A DNA stretch of 64,000 nt, taken from NCBI RefSeq assembly GCF_030651745.1, contig NZ_JAUSCC010000052.1, positions 52,214-116,213 on the forward strand. Reading direction: 5' to 3'. The stretch's first letter is position 1. Every line of letters begins with the position of its first letter. Positions 52,948 to 62,649 of this stretch are shown here, in pieces. Source of the stretch: Methylophaga sp. (lineage in GTDB: Bacteria; Pseudomonadota; Gammaproteobacteria; Nitrosococcales; Methylophagaceae). The position numbers were made by a program, and so were the translations under genes. The notes under the pieces were generated by a model. It ran no database searches, was not told where the DNA came from, and was given only the letters and a program-made list of their open reading frames with translations.

Positions 52948-54648
52948 ATGTTCAGTAATTTTCGACAGGCAATGGCTTGGCTGCATACCTGGTTCGGCCT
53001 GACCTTAGGGTTTATTCTGATGGTGGTCTTCTTTTTCGGCAGTTTGTCAGTATTTGACCGGGAAATTGATCGCTGGTCGATTCCAGAGAGCCGTTTTGAA
53101 CCACAGGTGATGCCGTCATTTGATGAGATGTTATTGCCGATTCTGCGTTCAGTTGAGCCGAGTGAGCTCGACTACAATACTAATATGCCACTGCTGCATG
53201 ATCTGAGTCAGGGACCGATGACACCCCGCACCGAATTACCAGCGGATGAGTTCTGGGCTTATACCACGCACCGGGATCCAGTCTTAATCATGGGGGCTGG
53301 CTTTCTTGTTCCGCAACCAATTGATCCCGCTGGCCATAACCATATTCACGGCAATATCACCATTGATCCAAGAAATGGTAAGGCTTTTCCCGATGATCAA
53401 TTGAAAATCGGCAGCCGCTTTTTTTATCCAATGCATTACAGCCTGAACTGGAATTGGAATCGCATTGGAATCTACATTGTGGGTATTGCGGCCTTCATCA
53501 TGATGGCGGCGCTGGTCAGTGGCGTAATCATTCACCGCAAACGTTTTCGCGAGTTTTTCACCTTCCGTCCGGATAAACAGACTCAACGCAGCGTGCTGGA
53601 TTTGCACAATCTGACCGGCATGGTGGCGTTGCCGTTTCATTTCTTCTTTACCTTTACTGGTTTGGTGATCTTTGCCAGTTTCTTCTATTTTCCAGTGACA
53701 CATACCCAACTGGAACCGTTACACGATTATCATGAAATCCTTGAAGCCCATGAAACGGGGCTGCCACATGATCGAGCTGGTGTTCCTATTCAAATGGCTT
53801 CGGTTGATGCAATGGTGGCTCAGGCCAAACAACGTTGGGCGGAAAAAGATATGCCGGGTGAAGTCGGCTTTTTGAAAATCACTCATGTGGATGATGCCAA
53901 CAGCTTTGTCAGTATTTACCGTGCTGGCAGTGATCGTGTGGCGTTGGTCGGTGAAGGCATGCATTTCAGTGCCACTACCGGTGAATTAATCCGTGAAGAA
54001 CCACCCCGTTCTGCCATCTCTGAAATCAATGAGTTTCTGACTGGCCTGCATTTACAGCATTTTGAACATTGGCTGCTGCGTTGGTTGTATGTATTTGGCG
54101 GTCTGGTTGGGGCAATCTGCATTGCTACCGGCTTTATCTTCTTTGTCGAAAAACGTAAACGTCAACATACTCAGCAAGGTAGTTCTGGCAGTCAGATTGT
54201 TGATGCCCTCGCCGTGACAACTGTAACTGGCATGTTGGTAGCCACTGTCAGTATGTTGGTGGCAAACCGCTTATTACCCGCTGAAATGGTCGGTAAAGGC
54301 TATTGGGAACAGGTTGCATTCTGGGGAAGCTGGGTAGTGATGTTATTACACGCTTTCTGGCGCAGCACTGCGGTTCGTCATATGCGTATTTCACCAGCTT
54401 GGCGTGAACAAAGCATTCTGTTTGCCGTACTGGCTGTTGCTGCCGTAATCCTCAATTGGGTGACGACTGGCGATCATTTGCTGAAAACAGCATTTCATTA
54501 TTGGCCGGTTGCCGGAGTCGATTTAAGTCTTCTGGTCAGCAGTGGCATCGCTATTTACGCGGCAAGATACCTGAAACAACGTGAAAATGTGGCCGTGAGC
54601 AAAGCCATAGCGTTTTCCGCACAGAAACTGGAGGCTAGCCGTGGTTGA
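52948..54648 (+). CDS. PepSY-associated TM protein (PiuB-type, iron utilisation)
   Basis: 566 residues with about eight transmembrane helices. WLHTWFGLTLGFILMVVFFF and LHNLTGMVALPFHFFFTFTG hold the conserved His and Gly of the PepSY_TM family; the PepSY part lies near residues 270-320 (GLPHDRAGVPIQMASVDAMV). Family members are inner-membrane ferrisiderophore or haem reductase candidates. The DUF3325 gene overlaps its 3' end by 8 bases, so they are co-translated. A Fur box upstream suggests iron control. Confidence 0.88.
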   Translation: MFSNFRQAMAWLHTWFGLTLGFILMVVFFFGSLSVFDREIDRWSIPESRFEPQVMPSFDEMLLPILRSVEPSELDYNTNMPLLHDLSQGPMTPRTELPADEFWAYTTHRDPVLIMGAGFLVPQPIDPAGHNHIHGNITIDPRNGKAFPDDQLKIGSRFFYPMHYSLNWNWNRIGIYIVGIAAFIMMAALVSGVIIHRKRFREFFTFRPDKQTQRSVLDLHNLTGMVALPFHFFFTFTGLVIFASFFYFPVTHTQLEPLHDYHEILEAHETGLPHDRAGVPIQMASVDAMVAQAKQRWAEKDMPGEVGFLKITHVDDANSFVSIYRAGSDRVALVGEGMHFSATTGELIREEPPRSAISEINEFLTGLHLQHFEHWLLRWLYVFGGLVGAICIATGFIFFVEKRKRQHTQQGSSGSQIVDALAVTTVTGMLVATVSMLVANRLLPAEMVGKGYWEQVAFWGSWVVMLLHAFWRSTAVRHMRISPAWREQSILFAVLAVAAVILNWVTTGDHLLKTAFHYWPVAGVDLSLLVSSGIAIYAARYLKQRENVAVSKAIAFSAQKLEASRG

Positions 54649-54985
54649 GGTAATTTGTTGGATAGCCGCCATTTTCACCACCATGTTAGGTATGGCAAGT
54701 CTTGCATTGAGTCTGCCGAATCACTGGCGTCAGGTTACCGGAATTGAAACCAGTCTGCCTTCGCCATCCCAGCAGAATGCTTTGCGTATCTTCGGTTATT
54801 CCACCCTGGTCGTGTCATTCGTGCTTTGTCTGCTTGCTGATCATCCCACTATGGCTGTTTTAGTGTGGGTAATGTTGCTCAGCCTGGCAGGTAAAGGCAT
54901 TGCCAGCATTCTGACCTGGCGGCAGCATTGGCTAAAACCGTTGCTTTGGCTGTTTAACCGAACTGAACTCAACTCACAGAGATAG
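54641..54985 (+). CDS. DUF3325 membrane protein
   Basis: 114 residues with three transmembrane helices. Position last in the DUF3649-PepSY-DUF3325 set and length fit DUF3325. Its role is unknown. The stop lies inside the stem of a terminator shared with psiE. Confidence 0.75.
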   Translation: MVEVICWIAAIFTTMLGMASLALSLPNHWRQVTGIETSLPSPSQQNALRIFGYSTLVVSFVLCLLADHPTMAVLVWVMLLSLAGKGIASILTWRQHWLKPLLWLFNRTELNSQR

Positions 54986-55013
54986 CCGGTTTACTCAACC
55001 GGCTTGGCTTTTT
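54984..55013. terminator. Convergent terminator between DUF3325 and psiE
   Basis: AGCCGGTT-TACTC-AACCGGCT followed by TGGCTTTTTT on the plus strand. Confidence 0.7.
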
Positions 55014-55395
55014 TCTCCAGCAAATTGGTTTTGCAGTAATGAATCACGATGATGGATAAGCCCAGCAATAGAATTGCTACAGTGATACCCAGAATCCGCC
55101 AGGTATCGATGTTTTTCATATCCAGAATCAGGTAACGCGCCAGCGCCACGATAGCGATATACAACGGAAACTTGATCGGCAACTCACCCGACTGGTAATA
55201 AACCGCGACCATGGTCAGTACTTCAAGATAGATAAACAGCAGTAATAAATCAGTTAGTAAGACTGTACGAGCATCAATCATAACTTTGATTTCAATCCCC
55301 ACCGCAACCAATGTGGCGATGGCAACAATGATCAGCCCGAGATCCTGAGCTATTGTCAAACTGTGGTTAACTAAATCTTTAAGCTTCTTTGCCAT
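54991..55395 (-). CDS. psiE: PsiE family membrane protein
   Basis: 135 residues from the ATG at 55395 (the upstream part of the frame is not PsiE-like). Four transmembrane helices. LLLFIYLEVLTMVAVYYQSG and LPIKFPLYIAIVALARYLIL are the PsiE signatures (phosphate-starvation-inducible in E. coli). Function is unknown. The downstream end meets the DUF3325 gene. Confidence 0.88.
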   Translation of the reverse strand: MAKKLKDLVNHSLTIAQDLGLIIVAIATLVAVGIEIKVMIDARTVLLTDLLLLFIYLEVLTMVAVYYQSGELPIKFPLYIAIVALARYLILDMKNIDTWRILGITVAILLLGLSIIVIHYCKTNLLEKKAKPVE

Positions 55396-55510
55396 TGCAC
55401 TAACCCCGATAGATTTTGCAGAGTGGATAGTATCAGGACGTATTGAAAAGCCAGTTGTCTGCAGTTCCGAAAATTTCGCTTGAAGCTGGACTGAGAGACA
55501 AACTGTTCTG

Positions 55511-56104
55511 TTAAGGCTGAATCCGCCAATTTGATAATAATGGCCAGCCATGCACTTCACTGCCCAGTTCAGTAAGCCATTGGCCTATGACTTGGTTAGA
55601 GTTATGCCGAACACTATAGGTCTTCGGGTGGCGTACAAATTCAAGATCATAATCCCGCCGATAAATCTTTGAGTCTTGATTCTGTTGATAAATGGTTTCG
55701 AGTTTGTACTGTAGAGCATCAACTGCTGCAGCTTCTGCTTCGAGTGGAACAGCATTTACTACCAAAATTCTCACTTGTTTTTGCACGTTTTCCAGTGTGG
55801 CCGGACCAGAAAGCTGTTTACGGCCTAATGCGGCTTTAGTCGGTGTAAAGATGGCTCTTAGTCCGGACCACAAACCAGTTTTACCTTCAGCGTAATACCG
55901 CCAGTCACCATAGGAATAACGTGCCAGATTGCCATGTTTATCTTCAATGACCAGGCTCGAGTGTTGGCCATGATCAAGTACAAATACGGCACGTGGTGTT
56001 TCAGGGAGTTGCGGTGGGGTAATTCGTCCTGAGCAGCCGCTTAATATCAGTGTAAAAGTCATCACTAATAGCAGGTAAATCGTTTTTATTCTGTTTTTTT
56101 TCAT
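55511..56104 (-). CDS. DUF2459-like lipoprotein
   Basis: 198 residues. A lipoprotein signal peptide (TFTLILSGC, lipobox LSGC; Cys about residue 23) is followed by PRAVFVLDHGQHSSLVIEDK and WRYYAEGKTGLWSGLRAIFT, resembling DUF2459-type proteins (TIGR02117). Function unknown, envelope location likely. The ATG at 56104 starts the signal peptide directly; the frame could begin 7 codons earlier. Confidence 0.7.
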   Translation of the reverse strand: MKKNRIKTIYLLLVMTFTLILSGCSGRITPPQLPETPRAVFVLDHGQHSSLVIEDKHGNLARYSYGDWRYYAEGKTGLWSGLRAIFTPTKAALGRKQLSGPATLENVQKQVRILVVNAVPLEAEAAAVDALQYKLETIYQQNQDSKIYRRDYDLEFVRHPKTYSVRHNSNQVIGQWLTELGSEVHGWPLLSNWRIQP

Positions 56105-56220
56105 CGGCTTAGATTGCACTTCCAATTAAAAATAATCGCTATATTAAAGCCTTTTAATTTGCTGCAACAGGAAGATTCAAACCTCCGTTATGCCAACCTC
56201 AATTGCTGCTCTTTGATTTG

Positions 56221-57588
56221 TTAATCATTGTCGCGTGTCACTCTTTTAATACACTCACTTAAATCAGCTGGAGCATAAAAAATAAAGGCTCGGCCACGTT
56301 TACGTTTTTCCAGTAATTCCAAATCAACTAATTTGAGTAAATCCGTTCTGGCTGTTTGAGTGGTAATTTGATGGGATCGTTTATGGCTCTCAACGGTATA
56401 AGTATGTCCTGAGTTACGCAGTGCATGACTGATTAACGCTACTTGGCGATGGTTTAACCCTTCCGACAATTTTGGCGCATGCTTCAACAGCTTTTCGGCA
56501 TTATGCTGCTCTTCCATTTTGCGCGCCAAATACTCATGCAAAGCATTAATAGCATTCTCAATAATGTTCAAATGGTAAAGAATGAAGTAAGTCGCGTCAT
56601 TATCATCAGTTTCGGTATGCAGATATGCTCGAGCATATTTTGCTGGTGCTTGTTTGATCAATCTAGAAATAGACAGATATTCCATTAACCAATAGCCTGA
56701 GCGGGCCATACTCCAATAAAATAATGCTCGAGCTGTTCGCCCGTTGCCATCAACAAATGGATGGTCGTAAGCTAGCATAAAATGTATCAGGATCGCCCTT
56801 ATTACTGGGTGTACAAAGGGTTGAGCATTTTCATCCTGATTAGCAAAGTCACACAACCTTTGTAATCTTTCCGCTAGAGTCCCAGCATCAGGTGGATTGT
56901 GTAATACCGTCGTATGCGTTGCATCCATAATAGAAATCCGTTCATTATCATGACGAAACCGTCCTGCTGCATTGTCATCATCTAATGTTCGATCAGTCAC
57001 AATACGATGTAATTCGAGAATCCGTTCCGGTGTGAATGGCTCGTTTTTTAATGCACGAACCTCTTCCATCACGTGGTAATTATTGAGGATCATCCACTCA
57101 CTGCGATCGTGAGGACTTCTACCCGTTCGTAACATTTGCTTGGCATCTTCCCTTGTGGTTGATGCCCCCTCAAGTTGGCTGGATGTAATAGCTTCTTCTA
57201 TTAACGAGCTAACCAAGTAGCGGTTACGATCTTCCGAAGAGACAGCATGGCCATCCATCGCAATTTCACCGGCCGCTTGCCTATCAATTTCGTGCAGAAG
57301 CCGCAGAACAGGATCAGGCATCGAAAACGCTATCGACCGCCCATGTTTATCTATCAAGGGAATTGTTTTCATCATGCCCTTTCGAGCGACTTTAATCCCC
57401 AGCCACCACAACTCAGAGGTAAGATTATTTGGCGGTGTTCTATGACGCAATTCATCCCAATGGAGATATCGTTGCCCCTGAATAGGTGAGATACCAAACA
57501 ATTTCTGAAATTCACCCGCTGGGACTTCTTCCAAAAGTTGCTCCAAGCGTGGGGGAGATAACGGTATTTTCATAATTTCTGAACTCAC
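56221..57588 (-). CDS. Fic family protein with C-terminal winged helix
   Basis: 455 residues. The Fic core has HPFVDGNGRTARALFYWSMA, the HPFxDGNGRxxR motif, so AMPylation (adenylylation) of a target is expected. The inhibitory-helix motif SSQLEGA ([S/T]xxxE[G/N]) lies N-terminal to the core at about residues 137-143, a class II layout. The C-terminal 70 residues form a winged helix (TTQTARTDLLKLVDLELLEK), likely used for DNA binding. Two palindromes in front of the gene (57600-57669) suggest autoregulation. Confidence 0.9.
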   Translation of the reverse strand: MSSEIMKIPLSPPRLEQLLEEVPAGEFQKLFGISPIQGQRYLHWDELRHRTPPNNLTSELWWLGIKVARKGMMKTIPLIDKHGRSIAFSMPDPVLRLLHEIDRQAAGEIAMDGHAVSSEDRNRYLVSSLIEEAITSSQLEGASTTREDAKQMLRTGRSPHDRSEWMILNNYHVMEEVRALKNEPFTPERILELHRIVTDRTLDDDNAAGRFRHDNERISIMDATHTTVLHNPPDAGTLAERLQRLCDFANQDENAQPFVHPVIRAILIHFMLAYDHPFVDGNGRTARALFYWSMARSGYWLMEYLSISRLIKQAPAKYARAYLHTETDDNDATYFILYHLNIIENAINALHEYLARKMEEQHNAEKLLKHAPKLSEGLNHRQVALISHALRNSGHTYTVESHKRSHQITTQTARTDLLKLVDLELLEKRKRGRAFIFYAPADLSECIKRVTRDND

Positions 57589-57598
57589 ACAACGAATT

Positions 57599-57617
57599 GC
57601 TAATTTAGTAGAAATTA
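57599..57617. promoter_or_regulatory. Fic operator candidate 1
   Basis: GCTAATTT-AGTA-GAAATTAGT, imperfect inverted repeat just upstream of the Fic start. Confidence 0.5.
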
Positions 57618-57640
57618 GTAGTTATTTGTAAGTTACACCC

Positions 57641-57669
57641 AATTGCTAATTTTTGCAAAATTAGCAATT
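57641..57669. promoter_or_regulatory. Fic operator candidate 2
   Basis: AATTGCTAATTTT-TGC-AAAATTAGCAATT, a 13-bp perfect inverted repeat, 53 bases before the Fic start; same half-site (GCTAATTT) as candidate 1. Confidence 0.6.
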
Positions 57670-57802
57670 AATTAGCAGTTGGTTTAAATATGAAAAGCGC
57701 ATTTAGGGTAATCAAAATAGACTTATAGCACTGAGACAAGCCAAGCGAAAGCTCGAATTCTCCGTTATGTCAACGGCGTTTCACGCAGCCATTAAATTAA
57801 AG

Positions 57803-59074
57803 CTATTTGGTTTTGCTGATCCCGAAACAACGCAGCAAACAGCGTTCGTAGAATGGTTCTGGCAGACCATGTTTCATACGGAACAGAAAGTATTTTTCAA
57901 AGGCGACTTTTGCCCACTGAACCCAGCGACCTTTTTTCATCCAGGCCAGGTTACGTGGTGGAATTTGCGGCAAGGCGACAAATGCAGCACCGGTATGTCC
58001 CATATCTGCCAGACAGACAGCATTCAAACTGGCTCGCGTTACGATTGGACGATCTTCAATGGCAGCCTGAATATTGGCCACCGCCGCTTTGGCCATGCTT
58101 TCAATCATATAGCCGGTTTTAGGAACACCAACTGGTAACGCTGTGGCTTCAACTGGCGGAATTGCCACACAGACTCCAACGCCATAGATATTGGGATAAG
58201 CAGGATTACGCTGGAATTCATCAACTTTCAGAAAACCTCTGGGGTTGACCAGCGCTTCGTCAAGATTGGCAATACAATCCACCCCTTTGAACGCAGGGAT
58301 CAACATGCTGAAATCAAATGCCAGTTGATGCGTTTTGATGGTCTCGGCATTATCGTCCACCTGCTCCACCAGCATTTTGCCTTTGGCGATAGATTTAACC
58401 CGAGCATTGGTGATCCACTTGATATCATTTTTGCGAAACTCGGATTCTAACAACCCTTTGGAGTCGCCTACCCCACCTAAGCCCATATGACCGATATAGG
58501 GCTCAGGAGTGACAAAAGTCATCGGCACTCTATCCCGCACTTTGGCCTTACGTAATGCCCGATTCATGATCAAGGCAAATTCATAGGCAGGACCAAAACA
58601 GGAAGCACCTTGCACGGCCCCAACTACTATCGGCCCCGGATTTTTAAGTAAATCACGCCAGGCATGATAACTGTCTTCGGCATGACCCACGGTGCAGATG
58701 GAATGCGTATAAGCCTGTGGACCAAAACCTTCGATTTCATCAAAAGCAAGTTGTGGACCGGTGGCTACAATCAGATAGTCGTAGTTGAGGATGGTGTTAT
58801 CACCCAATAAAACCTGATTTGTCTCGGGTTTGATTTTGGTAACACCTGAGTCGTAGAAATCGATGTTTTTACTGGATAAAACGCCGGTCAGTTCAAAGCT
58901 GATATCGGATCGTTTGCGCCAACCCACTGCTACCCAGGGATTACTGGGCACAAAGTGAAAAATGGGCGTATTGGAAACGACGCTGATATGGTGCGTTTTG
59001 TCGAGAGCGGCTCTGCATTCATAAGCAGCGGGTAATCCGCCGGTGCTCGCTCCGATAATGACAATATGCGCCAT
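57803..59074 (-). CDS. Sulfide:quinone oxidoreductase-like flavoprotein
   Basis: 423 residues. GASTGGLPAAYECRAALD is the FAD-binding motif and GASCFGPAYEFALIM is the signature of SQR/FCSD, including the reactive Cys; a second Cys lies in HSICTVGHAED, and a third in AVCLADMG. Such enzymes oxidise sulfide and pass electrons to quinone at the inner membrane. The C-terminal KKGRWVQWAKVAFEKYFLFR looks membrane-binding. Whether sulfide is its true substrate is not settled; it lies directly upstream of nothing linked to sulfur and 12 bases after hslO. Confidence 0.82.
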   Translation of the reverse strand: MAHIVIIGASTGGLPAAYECRAALDKTHHISVVSNTPIFHFVPSNPWVAVGWRKRSDISFELTGVLSSKNIDFYDSGVTKIKPETNQVLLGDNTILNYDYLIVATGPQLAFDEIEGFGPQAYTHSICTVGHAEDSYHAWRDLLKNPGPIVVGAVQGASCFGPAYEFALIMNRALRKAKVRDRVPMTFVTPEPYIGHMGLGGVGDSKGLLESEFRKNDIKWITNARVKSIAKGKMLVEQVDDNAETIKTHQLAFDFSMLIPAFKGVDCIANLDEALVNPRGFLKVDEFQRNPAYPNIYGVGVCVAIPPVEATALPVGVPKTGYMIESMAKAAVANIQAAIEDRPIVTRASLNAVCLADMGHTGAAFVALPQIPPRNLAWMKKGRWVQWAKVAFEKYFLFRMKHGLPEPFYERCLLRCFGISKTK

Positions 59075-59086
59075 GATTACTCCTGC

Positions 59087-59983
59087 TTAATGCAAAGTAT
59101 CTGAGTCATTTTGAATGTTCAGCGGGTCACTGAATAAACCTGCTACATCCACCGGATCAAATCGATAATGCGTATTGCAGAACTCACAGGCCAATTCGAC
59201 CAGGCCACGTTCGGCGATAATCTCTTCAGCTTCCTGCCTTCCAAGTAGCTTGATAGTATCAGCCACACGCTGACGCGAACAGGTACAGGCAAATTCCAAT
59301 ACCGTTGTGCTCAATAGCCTCACCATTTCTTCATGAAATAAACGATATAACAACGAGACTGCATCCAGATTCAGCAGTTCTTCATTGGTAACGGTGTCGG
59401 CCAGAAAACTGATTCGATTCCAGTTCTCATCATGTTGCTCGGGATCTTGTTCAGGCAATTGCTGCAGCATTAATCCGCCAGCAGTATGTTCATCTGTCGC
59501 CAACCAGATGCGGGTTTTTAATTGCTCAGACTGTGCAAAATACATTTCCAGCATTTCCGCGATGGTTTCGCCCTGCACGCTGACAATACCTTGATAAGGT
59601 TGTTTGGCTTCGACATTTTCAATAGTGATTGCCAGATTCCCCTCTCCCAGCAATTCTTGCATGGTGGCATCATCGGCGATTTCGCCATTCCAGTTTGCCA
59701 GTCCGCGTAAGGTATGGTCACTGGTGCATTCAACCATTAACAATGACACTGGTCCATTGGAACGACATTGCAACACCAGACGGCCAGACATTTTGACGGT
59801 TTCGGCCAGTAACGCAGCTGCAGAAAGCATTTGCCCCAATAAAGAGGCTACCGCAGGAGGATATTCGCGTTGAACTTTAACTGTCGTCCAGGTTTGTTTG
59901 AGCTGCACCCATTCACCACGAATAGCAGCATTATCGAAAATAAAACGTTGTAAATGATCTGCCTGAATGGCGTCGTCTTGCAT
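59087..59983 (-). CDS. hslO: Redox-regulated chaperone Hsp33
   Basis: 298 residues. N-terminal HslO domain (DQLQRFIFDNAAIRGEWVQL-like) and C-terminal zinc/redox centre with CTCSRQRV and CEFCNTHY, the CxC and CxxC pairs. Oxidation releases zinc and switches the holdase on. It lies directly upstream of the SQR-like flavoprotein (12-base gap), so they may share a transcript and respond to oxidative or sulfide stress. Confidence 0.95.
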   Translation of the reverse strand: MQDDAIQADHLQRFIFDNAAIRGEWVQLKQTWTTVKVQREYPPAVASLLGQMLSAAALLAETVKMSGRLVLQCRSNGPVSLLMVECTSDHTLRGLANWNGEIADDATMQELLGEGNLAITIENVEAKQPYQGIVSVQGETIAEMLEMYFAQSEQLKTRIWLATDEHTAGGLMLQQLPEQDPEQHDENWNRISFLADTVTNEELLNLDAVSLLYRLFHEEMVRLLSTTVLEFACTCSRQRVADTIKLLGRQEAEEIIAERGLVELACEFCNTHYRFDPVDVAGLFSDPLNIQNDSDTLH

Positions 59984-60108
59984 GATGGTTCCTCATACTG
60001 CATCTAGCGAGTGATGATGGGCAATAGAAAATGCCGTGTGATAAACGGCATTTTAACGTATCTGTCATCAAGTGGGGTTTAAGCGTGTGAAGTTCAAGTC
60101 ATAAACTT

Positions 60109-61140
60109 TCAGCTGTTTTTAGCCGCTAAAAACTCCCGTAGAGCTGTTGGCAAATATGCTTGCAGATTTTCACTGATTTGCCGTTCATGTTTCTGCCATA
60201 ACACGCCGAGATAAATGAGCCCCAAGCCAATAGCCGTCAGTGCAATCGGAAACAACAAACTGTCCTTGAAAATTTCATTGGCAAGATGGCCAAGATAAAA
60301 TGCCGAGCCAAGTGCGCCAAACACTACAAATACCCGACGGGCAATCAATACACCGACGCCAATCATGAATAAGTTGATGATGAAATAGATGAATTTCGAC
60401 AGCTCGCTATCTGAGTATTGCGAAGTCATGCCACCCCAAAACGCGATCACCCCAAACAAATACAACCAGAACGCATAATCGCCCGATTTGTATCCCCGCA
60501 TATCCACCCAGAACGCAAACAGTGTAATCGCCAGGCCAAAATACATTGATACTAACGCCCGCAATTCAAAGTTGGCATAGCCACCAACGATCATGGCTGC
60601 AATGTCCATCGACAGATACCACAGCGTCACCGCAATCGGCATCAGCAAAAATGGATAACGGTAGCGATAGAAAATCATTGCCCCAACGATCAGCGTGCCC
60701 AATTCCATATACAGCCAATGCCACTGTATATAGCGATGATAATCGCGATAAACAGTATCATCCGGCCACCAGCCCATTGCCTGTTGCAAACCATACAAAG
60801 CTAATGGCGTGAGCGCGACAACAAAAGCTGCACAAATCCCGGCGGGAACGGCATAACCTTTTGTCTGAAATCGATTTGCCAGTTTCAGACCCACACCAGC
60901 ATAGGCCAGACTGATGAAAAATATCCCCCAGCCGCCAAAACTTTCCCAGCCCAGGGTCATAAACAATGTCATCGCCCCAATGGCAATCAAACCGCCCATG
61001 TAATAAAGCACATGAGTAAAGTCAAAACTGGGGCCCGTGGTCGGCTGGGACTTAAAGAAATCGAACAGCTTATCCGCCTGATCCTGCGAGATAAGATCTT
61101 GCTTTACTGCCAAATCAAGCTGTTTTTTAGTTATGTTCAT
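60109..61140 (-). CDS. DUF2157-like polytopic membrane protein
   Basis: 343 residues. An N-terminal cytoplasmic helical hairpin (KKQLDLAVKQDLISQDQADK) is followed by about ten transmembrane helices, the DUF2157 arrangement (FDFTHVLYYMGGLIAIGAMT). Function unknown. Monocistronic, between hslO and the second Fic gene. Confidence 0.72.
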   Translation of the reverse strand: MNITKKQLDLAVKQDLISQDQADKLFDFFKSQPTTGPSFDFTHVLYYMGGLIAIGAMTLFMTLGWESFGGWGIFFISLAYAGVGLKLANRFQTKGYAVPAGICAAFVVALTPLALYGLQQAMGWWPDDTVYRDYHRYIQWHWLYMELGTLIVGAMIFYRYRYPFLLMPIAVTLWYLSMDIAAMIVGGYANFELRALVSMYFGLAITLFAFWVDMRGYKSGDYAFWLYLFGVIAFWGGMTSQYSDSELSKFIYFIINLFMIGVGVLIARRVFVVFGALGSAFYLGHLANEIFKDSLLFPIALTAIGLGLIYLGVLWQKHERQISENLQAYLPTALREFLAAKNS

Positions 61141-61301
61141 CGGCGCTATCCTTCGCGATGGTTCAGTGTTGTATATCGAGGGGTTAGATTGTGAGTTGCT
61201 GGCAGGGTTTTATCAAGTGGTGTGTGATTTAGATTTAAAGGATCTGTTAAGCTGGTCACCAAAGCGGCCAACTAACCGGCCAATTAAGCAATAAATAAAG
61301 C

Positions 61302-61320
61302 GCTTACCAATACGGTAAGC
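61302..61320. promoter_or_regulatory. Palindrome at the second Fic gene start
   Basis: GCTTACC-AATAC-GGTAAGC, perfect 7-bp arms, ending two bases before the ATG at 61323. Confidence 0.5.
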
Positions 61321-61322
61321 AC

Positions 61323-62579
61323 ATGCTATATTTGAAAAAATTTGAATTACCAACCGGTATAGTAATCGGCCATAATACAGGCAATACAATGGTCAAAGAC
61401 AACAATGAATCAACAGGCTTATTCGAACCTTTAATGGTCAGCGCCAGCTCACCATATAAAGAGGAACTGAATGATCTTGCAGTTGATTTAGTCGCACAAG
61501 CAGCTGCTTTCCAAAGCAGTTTACCCAAGTCGATCGCATCATCGTTGGTAGAACTCATCCGTTCCATGAACTGCTATTACAGCAACTTGATCGAGGGTCA
61601 TAACACGCATCCCATCGATATCGAACGAGCCTTAAATGATGATTACAGCTCCAATCCAGAAAAACGAGATCTTCAGCTTGAGGCAAAAGCACATATCGCC
61701 GTTCAGAAATGGATTGATGAAGACGGTTTAACCGAACCGCCCTTCTCCCCAACAATGACCCAGGAAATTCATCGACGCTTTTGTGAGCAGCTACCACCAG
61801 AACTTCTCTTTGTCGAAATGCCAGAAACCAGCGAACGTATTCCTGTTATACCGGGAGCATTCAGAGAAAAGGATGTCAAAGTCGGTCATCATGTGGCTAT
61901 TTCCCCAGGTGCTATACCTAGGTTTATGGATCGTATGAATGAGGTCTACAGCAACGCTGGACGAATTGAGTCAATCCTCGCGGCTGGATATGCGCATCAC
62001 CGATTATTATGGATTCACCCTTTTGTTGATGGAAATGGAAGAACCGCACGTCTGATCTCTTATGCCATGCTGCGTAATTCATTAAACACAACAGGATTAT
62101 GGTCTGTTGCCAGAGGACTCGCTCGCAAGGAAGCAGAGTACAAACGACATCTACAAGCTTGTGATGCGACAAGGCACGGTGACCATGATGGACGGGGAAC
62201 ATTAAGTGAGGCAGCACTGGCCTCTTTTACTAAATTTTTCCTGCAGGTCTGCATCGATCAGATTCAATTCATGATCAATCTGATGAAACCAGAGCGGTTA
62301 AAAGATCGCATTGTACTGTGGGCAGAAGAGGAAATACGGGCAGGACGACTTGCACCTAAATCAGATGCTGTTCTACGAGCCATTCTCTATAGAGGAGAAC
62401 TGGAACGTGGAGAAGTCGCTGAAATATTGGGGGTTAGTGATCGTACGGCAAGACGAGTTACTGCGACTCTTATTGAGTCAGGTGCATTGAAATCTGCAAG
62501 TTCACGAGCACCTTTGCGCATAGCTTTTCCCGCTACATTGGCAAGTCGCTGGATGCCTGGTTTATTTCCAGAACAATGA
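61323..62579 (+). CDS. Fic family protein with C-terminal winged helix
   Basis: 418 residues from the ATG at 61323; an ATG at 61389 (CAGG eight bases upstream) is the alternative. The core has HPFVDGNGRTARLISYAMLR. An N-terminal IEGHNTHP segment after YYSNL contains the inhibitory S/T-x-x-x-E-G pattern (SNLIEG). The C-terminal ELERGEVAEILGVSDRTARR is a winged helix. The palindrome GCTTACC-AATAC-GGTAAGC overlaps the promoter/start. It is convergent with htpG. Confidence 0.88.
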   Translation: MLYLKKFELPTGIVIGHNTGNTMVKDNNESTGLFEPLMVSASSPYKEELNDLAVDLVAQAAAFQSSLPKSIASSLVELIRSMNCYYSNLIEGHNTHPIDIERALNDDYSSNPEKRDLQLEAKAHIAVQKWIDEDGLTEPPFSPTMTQEIHRRFCEQLPPELLFVEMPETSERIPVIPGAFREKDVKVGHHVAISPGAIPRFMDRMNEVYSNAGRIESILAAGYAHHRLLWIHPFVDGNGRTARLISYAMLRNSLNTTGLWSVARGLARKEAEYKRHLQACDATRHGDHDGRGTLSEAALASFTKFFLQVCIDQIQFMINLMKPERLKDRIVLWAEEEIRAGRLAPKSDAVLRAILYRGELERGEVAEILGVSDRTARRVTATLIESGALKSASSRAPLRIAFPATLASRWMPGLFPEQ

Positions 62580-62600
62580 CATGAGGAAAAACTAAAAATG

Positions 62601-62639
62601 AAAAAAGCCCATTACTCTGACTGAAACAGAGTAATGGGC
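62601..62639. terminator. Convergent terminator between fic and htpG
   Basis: GCCCATTACTCTG-ACTGAAA-CAGAGTAATGGGC, 13-bp perfect stem, with AAAAAA on the left, so T-run on the minus strand serves htpG. Confidence 0.9.
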
Positions 62640-62649
62640 CGGTTTCAGA

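Noticed and set aside
53284..53709. 141-residue minus-strand frame inside the PepSY gene
   Set aside because: It is a shadow of the plus-strand PepSY gene; no signature is seen.
57767..58138. 123-residue plus-strand frame at the 3' end of the SQR-like gene
   Set aside because: It is antisense to the conserved C-terminal part of the flavoprotein.
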